DNA from: Rhodocyclaceae bacterium
Lineage (GTDB): Bacteria; Pseudomonadota; Gammaproteobacteria; Burkholderiales; Ga0077523
NCBI GenBank assembly: GCA_020248405.1
Contig: JADCHQ010000001.1
Location: 1 to 64,000 of the forward strand
Length of the DNA: 64,000 bases
Direction of reading: 5' to 3'
Of this stretch, positions 55,953 through 64,000 are shown one piece after another; within the stretch, counting starts at the first letter, position 1, and each line of letters opens with the position of its first letter. The position numbers and the translations under genes were made by a program. The notes beneath the pieces were generated by a model. The model did not search any database, was not told the origin of the DNA, and saw nothing but the letters and a program-made list of their open reading frames with translations.

Positions 55953-57928
55953 CGCTCGCGCCGCACCCACTCGTGAGCGCCCGGCTGGAAGACTGCCTGG
56001 AAGCCCTGGCCCAGGCCGACGATGGGCAGCTCGCGGCGCGGCTCGCCGCGCTGGTGGATGTCCTTCGGCCCGGCGCGGCAGACGATCAGGCGGCGGCACT
56101 GCGGCCGTTGCTGGCACTGCTGGGCACCCATCCCGACCTGGCGGCCGCCCTGGGCAATACGCTGGCGCGGCTGTTCGCCGGGCAGCATGCTCAAGGGCTG
56201 TTTGCCGATCTCGGCTTGCTGCCTGGCACCGGCTTCTACAGCGAACTGTGGCGACGCTTCGCCCATCGGGTGCTACCCGCCGCGCCCGATCCCCTCGAAC
56301 TTGCCGACACCCTGGCTGCCGTGTTCCACGCCCCTGGAGATGCCCCGTGGGTGGACGCCGTTGCCGAAGACGAGTGGCTGGCGCTCTTCGCCCTGGTGGC
56401 GCCCGGCTTCACGGCCGGCGGCGGGCAGAGAGCCCTGCTGGGAGACGTGAACCGCGCGCTCAAGGTGCTCTCGCACCGCGTGGCGGCGCTGGGGTCCGAC
56501 CCCCGCCTGCGCCGGGTACACCCGCGGCTCGCCGAGGGGGAATCGCCGTTCCTCGCCCAGGCCGCGGAGGTTGCCGCCGTGGCGGACGCGGAAACCGCCC
56601 GCCTGGCGAGCACCGGCCTGCCGCCGCCGGATGGGCGCCACGCCCTGGTGATGCTGGAGCAGTGCGAGGCCACCATTCGCAAGGTGCGCAACGCCACCGG
56701 CACCACAGGCATCAGCATCGCTCTCACCTACCTGCTGGAGCGCCTGTCGGACCACATGGCGCGGCTGCGGCTGTTGCTCGACGTGGCGGCCTCCGGCGCA
56801 GGCCCAGCCGCGGTGGCGCTGCTGCGCACGGCGGTGAACGCCTCCCGCCGCCGCAACGACCTGGGCGAGCATCTGGCGCGCAACACCGAGCTGGTGGCCC
56901 GCGAGGTGACCGAACACGCCGGCCGCACCGGCGAGCACTACATCGCCACAGACCGGGCCCAGTATCGCGCCATGCTCGGCGCGGCACTGGGCGCGGGCAT
57001 GATCGTGCCCTTCATGGCCCTGGCCAAACTGGGCCTGCACGGCCTGCACGCCCCGCCGCTGGTGGAGGGATTGCTCTACAGCCTGCTCTACGCCGGCGGC
57101 TTCATGCTGATCCACGTGCTGCATTTCTCCCTCGCCACCAAGCAGCCTGCCATGACCGCCGCCCGTATCGCCGCCGCCCTGGAGGGCGACGGCCGCCGAG
57201 GCCCCGACGTGGCAGCCCTGGCCGAGCTGGTGGTGCGGGTGGCGCGCACCCAGTTCATTGCCGTGGTGGGCAACGTGGCGCTCGCCTTGCCCCTTGCCTG
57301 GTTGGTGTGCACCGCCGCACTGCGCTTCAGCGGCCTCGCCGTGGCGGGCCCGGACAAGGCCGCCGGCATGCTGCACGATGTCCACCCGCTGGCGAGCCTG
57401 GCGCTGCTGCACGCAGCCATCGCGGGCGTGTACCTGTTCCTGGCGGGCATTGTGTCCGGCTACCACGACAACTTCACGGTGTACGGGCGCATTCCCGATC
57501 GGGTGGCGCAGCTGCCCTGGCTGGTGCGGCTGGCCGGACCGGAGCGCGCCGCACGGCTGGCCGCTTACCTGGAGCACAACCTGGGCGGCCTGGCCGGCAA
57601 TTTCTACTTCGGCTTCATGCTCGGCATGACCGGCAGCATCGGCCTCATCACCGGTCTGCCCCTGGACATCCGCCACGTCACCTTTTCCGCCGCCAACGTG
57701 GGTATCGCCACCGCCTCGCTCCAGGGGCTGCCCTGGGGCACGCTGCTGTGGACCGCCGGTGGCGTGGCTTTGGTGGGGGTGGTGAATCTGACGGTGAGCT
57801 TCAGCCTGGCGCTGCTGCTGGCCATGAAGGCCCGCCGCATGCGCTTCCGCCACGGGCGCCCGCTGGCCCTGGCGCTGTTGCGTCGTCTGCGCCACGCACC
57901 GCTGGATTTCGTGCGTCCGCCGGCCTGA
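55949..57928 (+). CDS. COG4389 'site-specific recombinase' family membrane protein
   Basis: About 659 residues from GTG 55949, overlapping the ETF-QO stop. I recognise the family often labelled site-specific recombinase (SpecificRecomb, COG4389), but the sequence shows no recombinase active site. The first 340 residues are soluble and Ala/Leu-rich ([33 protein letters not shown]). Then come several membrane segments ([100 protein letters not shown]). [16 protein letters not shown] is a conserved phrase. Likely an inner-membrane protein of unknown role, coupled here to ETF-QO. Confidence 0.8.
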   Translation: MTLAPHPLVSARLEDCLEALAQADDGQLAARLAALVDVLRPGAADDQAAALRPLLALLGTHPDLAAALGNTLARLFAGQHAQGLFADLGLLPGTGFYSELWRRFAHRVLPAAPDPLELADTLAAVFHAPGDAPWVDAVAEDEWLALFALVAPGFTAGGGQRALLGDVNRALKVLSHRVAALGSDPRLRRVHPRLAEGESPFLAQAAEVAAVADAETARLASTGLPPPDGRHALVMLEQCEATIRKVRNATGTTGISIALTYLLERLSDHMARLRLLLDVAASGAGPAAVALLRTAVNASRRRNDLGEHLARNTELVAREVTEHAGRTGEHYIATDRAQYRAMLGAALGAGMIVPFMALAKLGLHGLHAPPLVEGLLYSLLYAGGFMLIHVLHFSLATKQPAMTAARIAAALEGDGRRGPDVAALAELVVRVARTQFIAVVGNVALALPLAWLVCTAALRFSGLAVAGPDKAAGMLHDVHPLASLALLHAAIAGVYLFLAGIVSGYHDNFTVYGRIPDRVAQLPWLVRLAGPERAARLAAYLEHNLGGLAGNFYFGFMLGMTGSIGLITGLPLDIRHVTFSAANVGIATASLQGLPWGTLLWTAGGVALVGVVNLTVSFSLALLLAMKARRMRFRHGRPLALALLRRLRHAPLDFVRPPA

Positions 57929-57994
57929 CGCACCGCGGGGCTGCGCCGCTACCGTCCTATTATCTTCCCTCACCACCCATCCGGAGCCTTCTCC

Positions 57995-58738
57995 ATGTCC
58001 TCACTCGACCCGGTCCAACAGGCGCGCATCGATCTCACCGCCGCGCTGCGATACGCCGCCCGCACGGGCCTGAACGAAGGCGTCTGCAATCACTTCAGCC
58101 TCGAAATGCCCGGCGCCCCGGACCACTTCCTCATCAACCCGCAAGGACTGCACTGGTCGGAGCTCACCCCCGAGGACATGATGGTCGTGGACGAGCGCGG
58201 CGTGGTGGTGGAGGGCCGTCACAAGGTGGAACCCACGGCCTTCTTCATCCACGGCCGCATCCACCTGGGCAAGCGCAAGAAGTGCGTGTTGCACACCCAC
58301 ATGCCGCACGCCACCGCCCTGACGCTGCTAGAGGGCGGCGAACTGGACGTGTTCGCCAACCAGAACGCCATGCGATTCTTCGGCCGCGTGGGTTATGACC
58401 GGGATTACGGCGGCGTGGCGCTGGACAACGCCGAGGGCGACCGCATCTGCAATGCCCTTGGAGACAAGGACGTGGTGTTCATGCAGCACCACGGCGTCAT
58501 GGTGTGCGGAGAAACCGTTGCCTACGCCTTCGACGACCTTTACTACCTGGAGCGCTCCTGCATGGTGCAGTTGCTGGCCCAAAACACCGGCCGGCCGCTC
58601 AAGCGCGTGCCCGAGCCCATGGTGGCCGAGGTGGCACGCCAGATCGAGGGCGAGCGCCAGCAGTCGGTGCTGCACTTCGAGGCGCTCAAGCGTCTGCTGG
58701 ACCGCCACGAGCCGGGCTGGCGCGGCGGGCACCGCTGA
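57995..58738 (+). CDS. Class II aldolase/adducin family protein
   Basis: 247 residues from ATG 57995, with GGAG 8 nt upstream. Zinc site typical of the fuculose-aldolase group: VLHTHMPHATALTLL supplies two His and HHGVMVCGETV supplies a third; the catalytic acid is near KVEPTAFFIHGRIH. N-terminus RYAARTGLNEGVCNHFSLEM. The members split sugar phosphates or act in other retro-aldol or decarboxylation steps; substrate not readable. Encoded after the COG4389 gene with a 66-bp gap. Confidence 0.88.
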   Translation: MSSLDPVQQARIDLTAALRYAARTGLNEGVCNHFSLEMPGAPDHFLINPQGLHWSELTPEDMMVVDERGVVVEGRHKVEPTAFFIHGRIHLGKRKKCVLHTHMPHATALTLLEGGELDVFANQNAMRFFGRVGYDRDYGGVALDNAEGDRICNALGDKDVVFMQHHGVMVCGETVAYAFDDLYYLERSCMVQLLAQNTGRPLKRVPEPMVAEVARQIEGERQQSVLHFEALKRLLDRHEPGWRGGHR

Positions 58739-58771
58739 ACGGATCGCCGGACGGACCAGGGGCCTGCGCAG

Positions 58772-58822
58772 CTACTGCTCCCGAACCCAGGTCTGCGTGC
58801 GCCCGATGCGCGATACGCTGCG
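58772..58822 (-). pseudogene. Remnant of the C-terminus of a DUF2147-type gene
   Basis: About 49 nt here match the 3' end of the intact DUF2147 gene at 59729 with five mismatches, including the stop codon. The remnant would encode IGRTQTWVREQ against IGRTQTWIREQ in the intact gene. It is in the same orientation, 957 bp away, and the rest of the gene is missing. The small exported protein gene lies between the two copies. Confidence 0.75.
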
Positions 58823-58966
58823 CTTTGGCGCCATCATGCGATCACCGGCCGAGCACGTGATCCGGTTCCGCGGCAGGACCGAGCGGCATGCTCGCCCTGC
58901 CGTTGCGTGATGCCGTCAACGCGCGCCGGGTGAACCACAACGCCGGACGATGCCCATGTCGCAGCG

Positions 58967-59404
58967 TTACTGCGAGGGGAGACCTCTCGCGTGTGGCAGC
59001 TCGGCACCCACCTGCAAGACACACCACTTCCCCTCCGTGAACAGCAGGCTCAAGCCTCGCCGGTCTCTTTCCGCGCCATATTGGAAACCCACGTAACCCA
59101 TATCCTTCATTTCGGGATCAGGAACAAAGTAAAGAGTCGTGATCTTTCCCTTCCCCGATTCGAGCTTATTGATCTGCCGTCGCCAGTGTTCAAACATCTC
59201 GGGTTCGTATGTGAGCCGGAGCCCCACGTTGTTTTTCCAACCAGGCGGGGCATGAAGAACGTAGCGGTCGTAGTGCCCCATGCGTAGCGACTCGAGGAAG
59301 GCTTTTCCGGCTTCGATAGCGCTGTCTTGATCTCTCGCCTGCGACGGCGACAGGAGGGCAAGAAACAAACTGGCAACAAAGATCCATCGATACTTTTGCA
59401 ACAC
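58967..59404 (-). CDS. Small exported hypothetical protein
   Basis: About 145 residues. AGGAGG upstream supports TTG 59401 (spacing about 6) or GTG 59404 (too close). A signal peptide (QKYRWIFVASLFLALLSPSQ) precedes an alpha/beta domain: IEAGKAFLESLRMGHYDRYV, LHAPPGWKNNVGLRLTYEPE, IPDPEMKDMGYVGFQYGAER-like strands and FTEGKWCVLQVGAELPH at the end. A fold of the NTF2/DUF4019-like sort is possible but not proven. GC is a little lower than around it. Upstream, 59405-59728 (324 bp) shows no gene and no clear signal. Confidence 0.65.
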   Translation of the reverse strand: MLQKYRWIFVASLFLALLSPSQARDQDSAIEAGKAFLESLRMGHYDRYVLHAPPGWKNNVGLRLTYEPEMFEHWRRQINKLESGKGKITTLYFVPDPEMKDMGYVGFQYGAERDRRGLSLLFTEGKWCVLQVGAELPHARGLPSQ

Positions 59405-59728
59405 GACCTCCTCAATGACGATGCGAATCCGCCTGCAACAGGTACGCCACGGTGCCAGGTGCGCCGCTGCGGTCGGCGTGGCTTGGAAGTAAACGGCCAC
59501 GGGGGCGAGGTCGCGGGCGGCGAATAGGCATCGTGAACGACGCTTGCCGCACGCTGACGCTAACAGCCACGGGCGCGGCACCAGCGTGGGACGGCGTCGC
59601 ATGAGCTCCTGCGGGCGCAGGACGGTACAGGCGGTGCCCACGGCACGGGCTCTTCAGCCGCAACACCACCTGCGCCGCGCTATGGCGGCCTTCGTTGGCG
59701 AGCGCCGGGCGAGCCCGGGCCCGAGCCG

Positions 59729-60178
59729 CTACTGTTCGCGAATCCAGGTCTGCGTGCGCCCGATGAGCGATACGCCGATGTAGCCGCGCACATCCAGCGT
59801 CCGGCCGTCGCTGCTTACCTTCATCTTGCAACGGTAGGTCTTGCCGTTCTTGGGGTCGAGGATCTCGCCGCCGTCGAAACTCTCGCCGTCCTTCTTCAAG
59901 CCCCACAGAATGGTCATGCCGAGGATCGCCTTGTCCTTGCGCTCGCCGGTGCAGGCACGGCACAGGTTGTCAGGATCGTCGTCGGGCTGGCGGTTGAGAA
60001 TCTTTTCGATGCGGCCTTCGTACACGCCGTTGACCTCCACGATGCGCACCAGCGAGCGTTCCTGCTTGGTCTTGTCGTCGATGGTCTTCCACAGGCCTGC
60101 GGGGGTTCCCGGGTTGGCCAGGGCGGGCAGGGCCACCGCCAGGGCGGCGGCGAACAACCACTGCAAGCTGCGTTTCAT
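59729..60178 (-). CDS. DUF2147 exported protein
   Basis: 149 residues from ATG 60178, with GGGAGAAGAC just upstream. Signal peptide (WLFAAALAVALPALA), then the single domain: GLWKTIDDKTKQERSLVRIV, YEGRIEKILNRQPDDDPDN, LCRACTGERKDKAILGMTIL, GGEILDPKNGKTYRCKMKVS, GRTLDVRGYIGVSLIGRTQT. The GxWK..D..... start and the LIGRTQTW end are the usual family marks. Two Cys near the middle (CRAC) may bond. Function unknown; often beside fatty-acid or envelope genes. Confidence 0.88.
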   Translation of the reverse strand: MKRSLQWLFAAALAVALPALANPGTPAGLWKTIDDKTKQERSLVRIVEVNGVYEGRIEKILNRQPDDDPDNLCRACTGERKDKAILGMTILWGLKKDGESFDGGEILDPKNGKTYRCKMKVSSDGRTLDVRGYIGVSLIGRTQTWIREQ

Positions 60179-60319
60179 GTCTTCTCCCGGTGGCCGGCAC
60201 AGCCGGCATGTGATTGCGCGATGACCGCGCGGGGTGCAATGGCGGCACCCCACACAGGCCGTTGATCGAGGCCCCGCGCCGTCGGCACCCTGCACCGGCG
60301 GCCCGAACGCCTGCGAAGC

Positions 60320-61519
60320 CTACACCGCCTCGAACAAGCCCGCCGCTCCCATGCCCGTGCCCACGCACATGGTCACCATACCGCGGCGCAGCCCCCGGCG
60401 ACGCAGGCCGTGCACCAGCGTGGCGGTGCGGATGGCACCAGTGGCGCCCAGAGGATGACCAAGAGCGATAGCTCCGCCCAGCGGGTTGACCTTGGAGGCG
60501 TCCATGTCCAGGTCGCGCATCACCGCCAGCGACTGGGCAGCGAAGGCCTCGTTCAGTTCGATCCAGTCCAGATCGGCCAGCGACCAGCCCGCCTGCCGCA
60601 GCGCCTTGGGTACCGCCTGCAGGGGGCCGATGCCCATGATCTCGGGCGCCACGCCCGCCACGGCAAAGGACACGAAACGCGCCAGCGGCGTCAGGCCAAA
60701 GCGCGCCAACGCCGCTTCGCTGGCGAGAATCACCGCGCCGGCACCGTCCGAGGTCTGGGAGCTGTTGCCCGCGGTCACCGATCCCTGGGCGGCAAACACC
60801 GGCTTGAGTTTCGCCAGCCCCTCGGCCGAGGCGTCGGCACGCGGCCCCTCGTCGGTGTCGGCCAGGCGCGCACGCACCGCCACCGACTGGCTGGCCAGGT
60901 CGGGACGGCGCTCTTCGATGGCATAGGGTGCGATCTCGTCGCGAAACTCGCCCGCTGCAATGGCCGCCAGGGCCTTGCGGTGGCTCTCCAGCGCGAAACC
61001 ATCCTGGGCCTCGCGGCTCACCCGCCAGCGCTGCGCCACCGTCTCGGCGGTCGTGCCCATGCCGTAGGCGATGCCCACGTGCTCGCCCCTTGCGAACACC
61101 GCCTCGTTGAAGGCGATGTGATGGCCCCCCATGGGAATCAGGCTCATGGTCTCGGCGCCGGCGGCCACCATGACCTCGGCCTCGCCCAGGCGGATGCGGT
61201 CGGCCGCCATGGCCACCGCCTGCAGACCCGAGGCGCAGAAACGGTTCACGGTGACGCCTGCCACAGACTGTGGATATCCCGCCAGCAGGAGTGCGATGCG
61301 GGCCACGTTCATGCCCTGCTCGGCTTCGGGAATGGCGCAGCCCACGATCACATCGTCCACCGCCGCCAGGTCCAGTGCTGGCACGCGGGCCGCGGCCTGG
61401 CGCAGCACATGGGCAAGCAGATCATCGGGCCGCGTGCGGCGGTACATGCCGCGCGGTGCCTTGCCCACAGCCGTGCGGGCTGCGGCAACGATGTAGGCCT
61501 CCTGGACTTGGCGGGTCAT
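60320..61519 (-). CDS. fadA: Acetyl-CoA acyltransferase (thiolase)
   Basis: 399 residues from ATG 61519, supported by GGGAG about 8 nt upstream. Cleaves 3-ketoacyl-CoA to acetyl-CoA and a shortened acyl-CoA. Active sites: nucleophile Cys in VNRFCASGLQAVAM, His in LGHPLGATGAIRTA, and Cys in TMCVGTGMGAAGLF. NEAFAAQSLAVM is the thiolase NEAF motif. It lies 17 bp after the multifunctional beta-oxidation gene on the same strand, giving the FadB-FadA pair. Confidence 0.93.
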   Translation of the reverse strand: MTRQVQEAYIVAAARTAVGKAPRGMYRRTRPDDLLAHVLRQAAARVPALDLAAVDDVIVGCAIPEAEQGMNVARIALLLAGYPQSVAGVTVNRFCASGLQAVAMAADRIRLGEAEVMVAAGAETMSLIPMGGHHIAFNEAVFARGEHVGIAYGMGTTAETVAQRWRVSREAQDGFALESHRKALAAIAAGEFRDEIAPYAIEERRPDLASQSVAVRARLADTDEGPRADASAEGLAKLKPVFAAQGSVTAGNSSQTSDGAGAVILASEAALARFGLTPLARFVSFAVAGVAPEIMGIGPLQAVPKALRQAGWSLADLDWIELNEAFAAQSLAVMRDLDMDASKVNPLGGAIALGHPLGATGAIRTATLVHGLRRRGLRRGMVTMCVGTGMGAAGLFEAV

Positions 61520-61536
61520 TGATCGCTCCCTGGTGC

Positions 61537-64000
61537 TCAGTTGCGCAGCGGCTTGCCGGTCCTGAGCATGTGCTCGATGCGCGCCTGAGTTTTTTCGGTG
61601 GCCAGCAATTCCATAAAGCCTCGTCGCGCGAGTGCCAGCAGCCACTGCTCGTCCACCAGGCTGCCGGCATCCACGTCGCCGCCGCACAGCACCTCTGCCA
61701 CCTTTGAGCCAACAAGGAAATCATGCTCGGAGATGAACCCGCCGACCAGCAGGTTGGTCATGTGAGCCTTGAAGGTGGCGATGGCGGTGCGCCCACCCAC
61801 GGCAATGGGCGCCGGGGGCCCCGGTGGCCGCCAGCCAGACTCGGTCAAGGCCACCACCTGAGCCCGGGCCACGTGCAGCAGTTCGTGGCGGTTCATGACA
61901 ATAACGTCGCCCTCGGTGAGAAACCCCATTTCGCGGGCCTGGAGCGCGCTGCGCGCCACCTGCGCCGTGGCCACCGCTTCGAAGGCACGGCGCAGCGGCG
62001 CGAACAAATCGCCGCCCCGGGCCTCGGCGGCGGCGCGGCGGGTGAGCTCCTTCAAGCCGCCGCCACCCGGCAGCAACCCGACCCCCACCTCCACCAGGCC
62101 AATGTAGCTCTCGAAGGCTGCAACCGTGCGCGCGCAGTGCATGACGAACTCACACCCTCCGCCCAGGGCCATGCCGTCCACCGCCGCCACCACCGGCACG
62201 CGCGCCTGCCGCAGGGCCAGCGTGGTGGCCTGAAACTGCCGCACCAGCCCTTCGACTTTTTCCAGCCGCCCGGCCATCAGGGCGTCGGCCACGTTGAGCC
62301 GGTGAGCCGCCTTGAGCAGCGCAGATTCCGCCTCGCGCCGCAGGCGCTTCATCATGGTGCCCACCGCGGAGGGCTTCGGTCGGTCCGAGCGCGGCGCCCT
62401 GGGCCCGGAGAGGTTCGCGCCCACGGAGAAAGGCGGCTCGTCCTGCCAGATCACCAGACCGCGGAAGTTACGCTCCGCTTCGTCGATGGCCTGCATCAGG
62501 CCGTCGAGCACGTCCTCGCCGATCGCATGCATCTTGCTGCGAAACCCGATCACGGCGATATCGTCCCCAGCGCTCCACAGGTGCACCGCGTCCGTTTCGA
62601 ACACGCTCCGGCGAGGGCCCGGCGCCTCGCCCAGGACACGGTCGGGCATGGCCTGGCGCCGATAAACGAGCAGCGCCGGGCGCTGCGCCTGCGTGCCCCG
62701 TGACGGGCTGAAGGAGCCTTGCGTGTCGTGCACGCCCGTACGCGAGGGATCAGCCGCCCATCGGGGCAGCGGCACTGGCGCCAGCGCCTCGCCCGCCGCC
62801 ACCTCGGCGGCAATCCAGCCCGCCACCGTCTGCCAGCCGGCGGCTTGCCACGACTCGAAGGGCCCCTCGCGCCAACCGAATCCCCAACGCATGGCAAGGT
62901 CCACGTCGCGGGCGTTGTCGGCCATGTGCTCCAGATGGAAGGCGGCGTAGTGCAGCGTGTCGCGCGTCACCCGCCACAGGAAGCGCGCCTGGGGTTGCGT
63001 GCTCTGACGCAAAGCCGCCAGCCGCTCGGCGGGCGCGCGGCCTTTGAGGATCTCTACCACCTCCGGATGAGCGCTGCGATCGGCCAGCCGATACTCGCCC
63101 GTGGCGGGATCGAGCACTTGGATTTCACGCCCCTGCTTGCGATAGACGCCACGCCCCGTCTTATGGCCCAGCGCCCCGGCCCGCAGCAGTGCCTCGAACC
63201 ACCCGGGTGCCTGAAAGTGCCCATGCCACGGGTCCGCCGCCAGTTGCGTGCGCTGCGTGTCGAACACATGGCCCAGCGTATCCAGTCCCACCAAATCCAT
63301 GGTGCGAAAGGTGGCGCTCTTGGGGCGGCCCAACAGCGTGCCCGTAACCGCATCCACCTCGTCGAAACCCAGCCCCAGCTCGCGGGCGTGGTGGAATGCC
63401 GCCAGCAGCGAAAAGGCGCCGATGCGGTTGGCGATGAAGTTGGGGGTGTTCCGAGCCCGGATCACGCCCTTCCCCAGCGTGGTGACCAGGAAGCTCTCCA
63501 GGGCGTCGAGCACGGCCGCGTCCGTGGCCGGGGCGGCAATCAGTTCCACGAGGTGCATGTAGCGCGGCGGATTGAAGAAATGCACGCCGCAGAAACGCCG
63601 CCCGAGAGCATCGGGCAGCCCCTGGGCCAGCGCCCCCAGCGACAGCCCGGAGGTGTTGCTGGCAAGCACTGCTTGGGGTGCGAGATGCGGCGCGATACGC
63701 CCGTAAAGCGCATGCTTCCAGTCCAGCCGCTCGGCAATGGCCTCGATGACCAGTTCGCACCCCGCCAGGGCTTCGAGGTCGTGGTTGTAGTTCGCCAACC
63801 CGATGCGATCGGCCACGGAGGCAGCGCCCAGCGGGCTGGGCTCGAGACGCCGCAGCGTCTCCACACCCTTGCGTGCCGTGGCGTTGGCGTCCGCCCCGCT
63901 AGCCGGCAGGTCGAACAACACCGCCTCCACGCCGGCATTGACCAGATGGGCGGCGATCTGGGCGCCCATCACGCCCGCGCCCAGCACGGCGGCGCGACGG
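61537..64000 (-). CDS. 3-hydroxyacyl-CoA dehydrogenase/enoyl-CoA hydratase, 5' end outside the window
   Basis: At least 820 residues; the frame stays open to the right edge. The visible start reads RRAAVLGAGVMGAQIAAHLV, so only about ten residues are missing. N-terminal dehydrogenase: NAD motif GAGVMGAQIAAHL, SNTSGLSLGALAQGLP, HFFNPPRYMHLVELI, then KGVIRARNTPNFIANRIG. C-terminal crotonase part: GLVIWQDEPPFSVGANL, VVAAVDGMALGGGCEFVMHC and LVEVGVGLLPGGGGLKEL with the two oxyanion/acid regions. Dehydrogenase-first order differs from E. coli FadB and matches the FadN-like group. Functions in beta-oxidation with the thiolase downstream. Confidence 0.93.
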   Translation of the reverse strand, partial: RRAAVLGAGVMGAQIAAHLVNAGVEAVLFDLPASGADANATARKGVETLRRLEPSPLGAASVADRIGLANYNHDLEALAGCELVIEAIAERLDWKHALYGRIAPHLAPQAVLASNTSGLSLGALAQGLPDALGRRFCGVHFFNPPRYMHLVELIAAPATDAAVLDALESFLVTTLGKGVIRARNTPNFIANRIGAFSLLAAFHHARELGLGFDEVDAVTGTLLGRPKSATFRTMDLVGLDTLGHVFDTQRTQLAADPWHGHFQAPGWFEALLRAGALGHKTGRGVYRKQGREIQVLDPATGEYRLADRSAHPEVVEILKGRAPAERLAALRQSTQPQARFLWRVTRDTLHYAAFHLEHMADNARDVDLAMRWGFGWREGPFESWQAAGWQTVAGWIAAEVAAGEALAPVPLPRWAADPSRTGVHDTQGSFSPSRGTQAQRPALLVYRRQAMPDRVLGEAPGPRRSVFETDAVHLWSAGDDIAVIGFRSKMHAIGEDVLDGLMQAIDEAERNFRGLVIWQDEPPFSVGANLSGPRAPRSDRPKPSAVGTMMKRLRREAESALLKAAHRLNVADALMAGRLEKVEGLVRQFQATTLALRQARVPVVAAVDGMALGGGCEFVMHCARTVAAFESYIGLVEVGVGLLPGGGGLKELTRRAAAEARGGDLFAPLRRAFEAVATAQVARSALQAREMGFLTEGDVIVMNRHELLHVARAQVVALTESGWRPPGPPAPIAVGGRTAIATFKAHMTNLLVGGFISEHDFLVGSKVAEVLCGGDVDAGSLVDEQWLLALARRGFMELLATEKTQARIEHMLRTGKPLRN

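Noticed and set aside
54288-56117. Long minus-strand frame over the ETF-QO gene
   Set aside because: The plus strand carries complete ETF-QO with all motifs; the opposite frame is a GC-bias shadow.
56248-58398. 716-codon plus-strand frame over the COG4389 gene and start of the aldolase
   Set aside because: Arg/Pro/Ala-rich shadow crossing two real genes.

Overview
The window is a GC-rich chromosomal stretch from a betaproteobacterium. Four things in the sequence point there: an EarP/EF-P pair with Arg32 in EF-P; the gene order tig-clpP-clpX-lon-hupB-tRNA-Val-tRNA-Asp-ppiD; an hpnCDE squalene set; and a large filamentous-haemagglutinin-like adhesin beside a FecR-domain protein. I cannot name genus or species. 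No phage, complete insertion sequence, CRISPR array or rRNA operon was seen. Seven tRNA genes are present: Glu, Ala, Val(CAC), Asp, Val(TAC), Leu, which is six species with two Val isoacceptors; this makes six loci in all on checking (Glu, Ala, Val-CAC, Asp, Val-TAC, Leu).

Layout. 1-11.1 kb: the 3' part of a giant GLUG-repeat adhesin, broken by one frameshift in this sequence, translationally coupled to a double-FecR exported protein. 11.1-17.5 kb: OmpA-like lipoprotein, a DsbD-type membrane reductase with a periplasmic redoxin, then earP-efp. 17.4-24.1 kb: the least ordered part. It holds a broken phosphatase/ADP-ribosylglycohydrolase fusion, a WYL regulator, several small envelope or hypothetical genes, a low-GC gap with DnaA-box-like sites, a glutathione peroxidase and two very small ORFs. 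24.1-31.4 kb: tRNAs, gltX, an NMT1/THI5-type ABC importer, dnaQ, rnhA, a methyltransferase and gloB. 31.5-41 kb: mltD, a complete yejABEF-like peptide importer, and fabI. 41-50 kb: the proteostasis block (ppiD, two tRNAs, hupB, lon, clpX, clpP, tig, tRNA-Leu), with a good heat-shock promoter match before lon. 50-58.7 kb: hpnCDE, a co-translated degenerate SDR, a thioesterase, ETF-ubiquinone oxidoreductase, a COG4389 membrane protein and a class II aldolase-like protein. 58.7-64 kb: a gene remnant, two small exported proteins, and a thiolase with a 3-hydroxyacyl-CoA dehydrogenase/enoyl-CoA hydratase cut by the right edge.

How genes work together. Tig, ClpXP, Lon, HU and PpiD form a protein folding and turnover block. 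ETF-QO, thiolase, the FadB-like enzyme and the thioesterase fit fatty-acid or acyl-CoA catabolism feeding the quinone pool. HpnC, D and E make squalene for hopanoids; no squalene-hopene cyclase is in the window. DsbD and the redoxin form a periplasmic thiol unit. EarP rhamnosylates EF-P.

The most unusual items are: a short-chain dehydrogenase that has lost its catalytic signature yet overlaps hpnE; the broken phosphatase-ADP-ribosylglycohydrolase fusion; a C9 tract inside the adhesin; a peptide-binding lipoprotein with an extra C-terminal membrane anchor; a partial direct copy of a DUF2147 gene end; and the DnaA-box-like cluster. I found no convincing wholly new multi-gene system. Two frame or stop lesions could be sequencing errors, and I say so where they occur.
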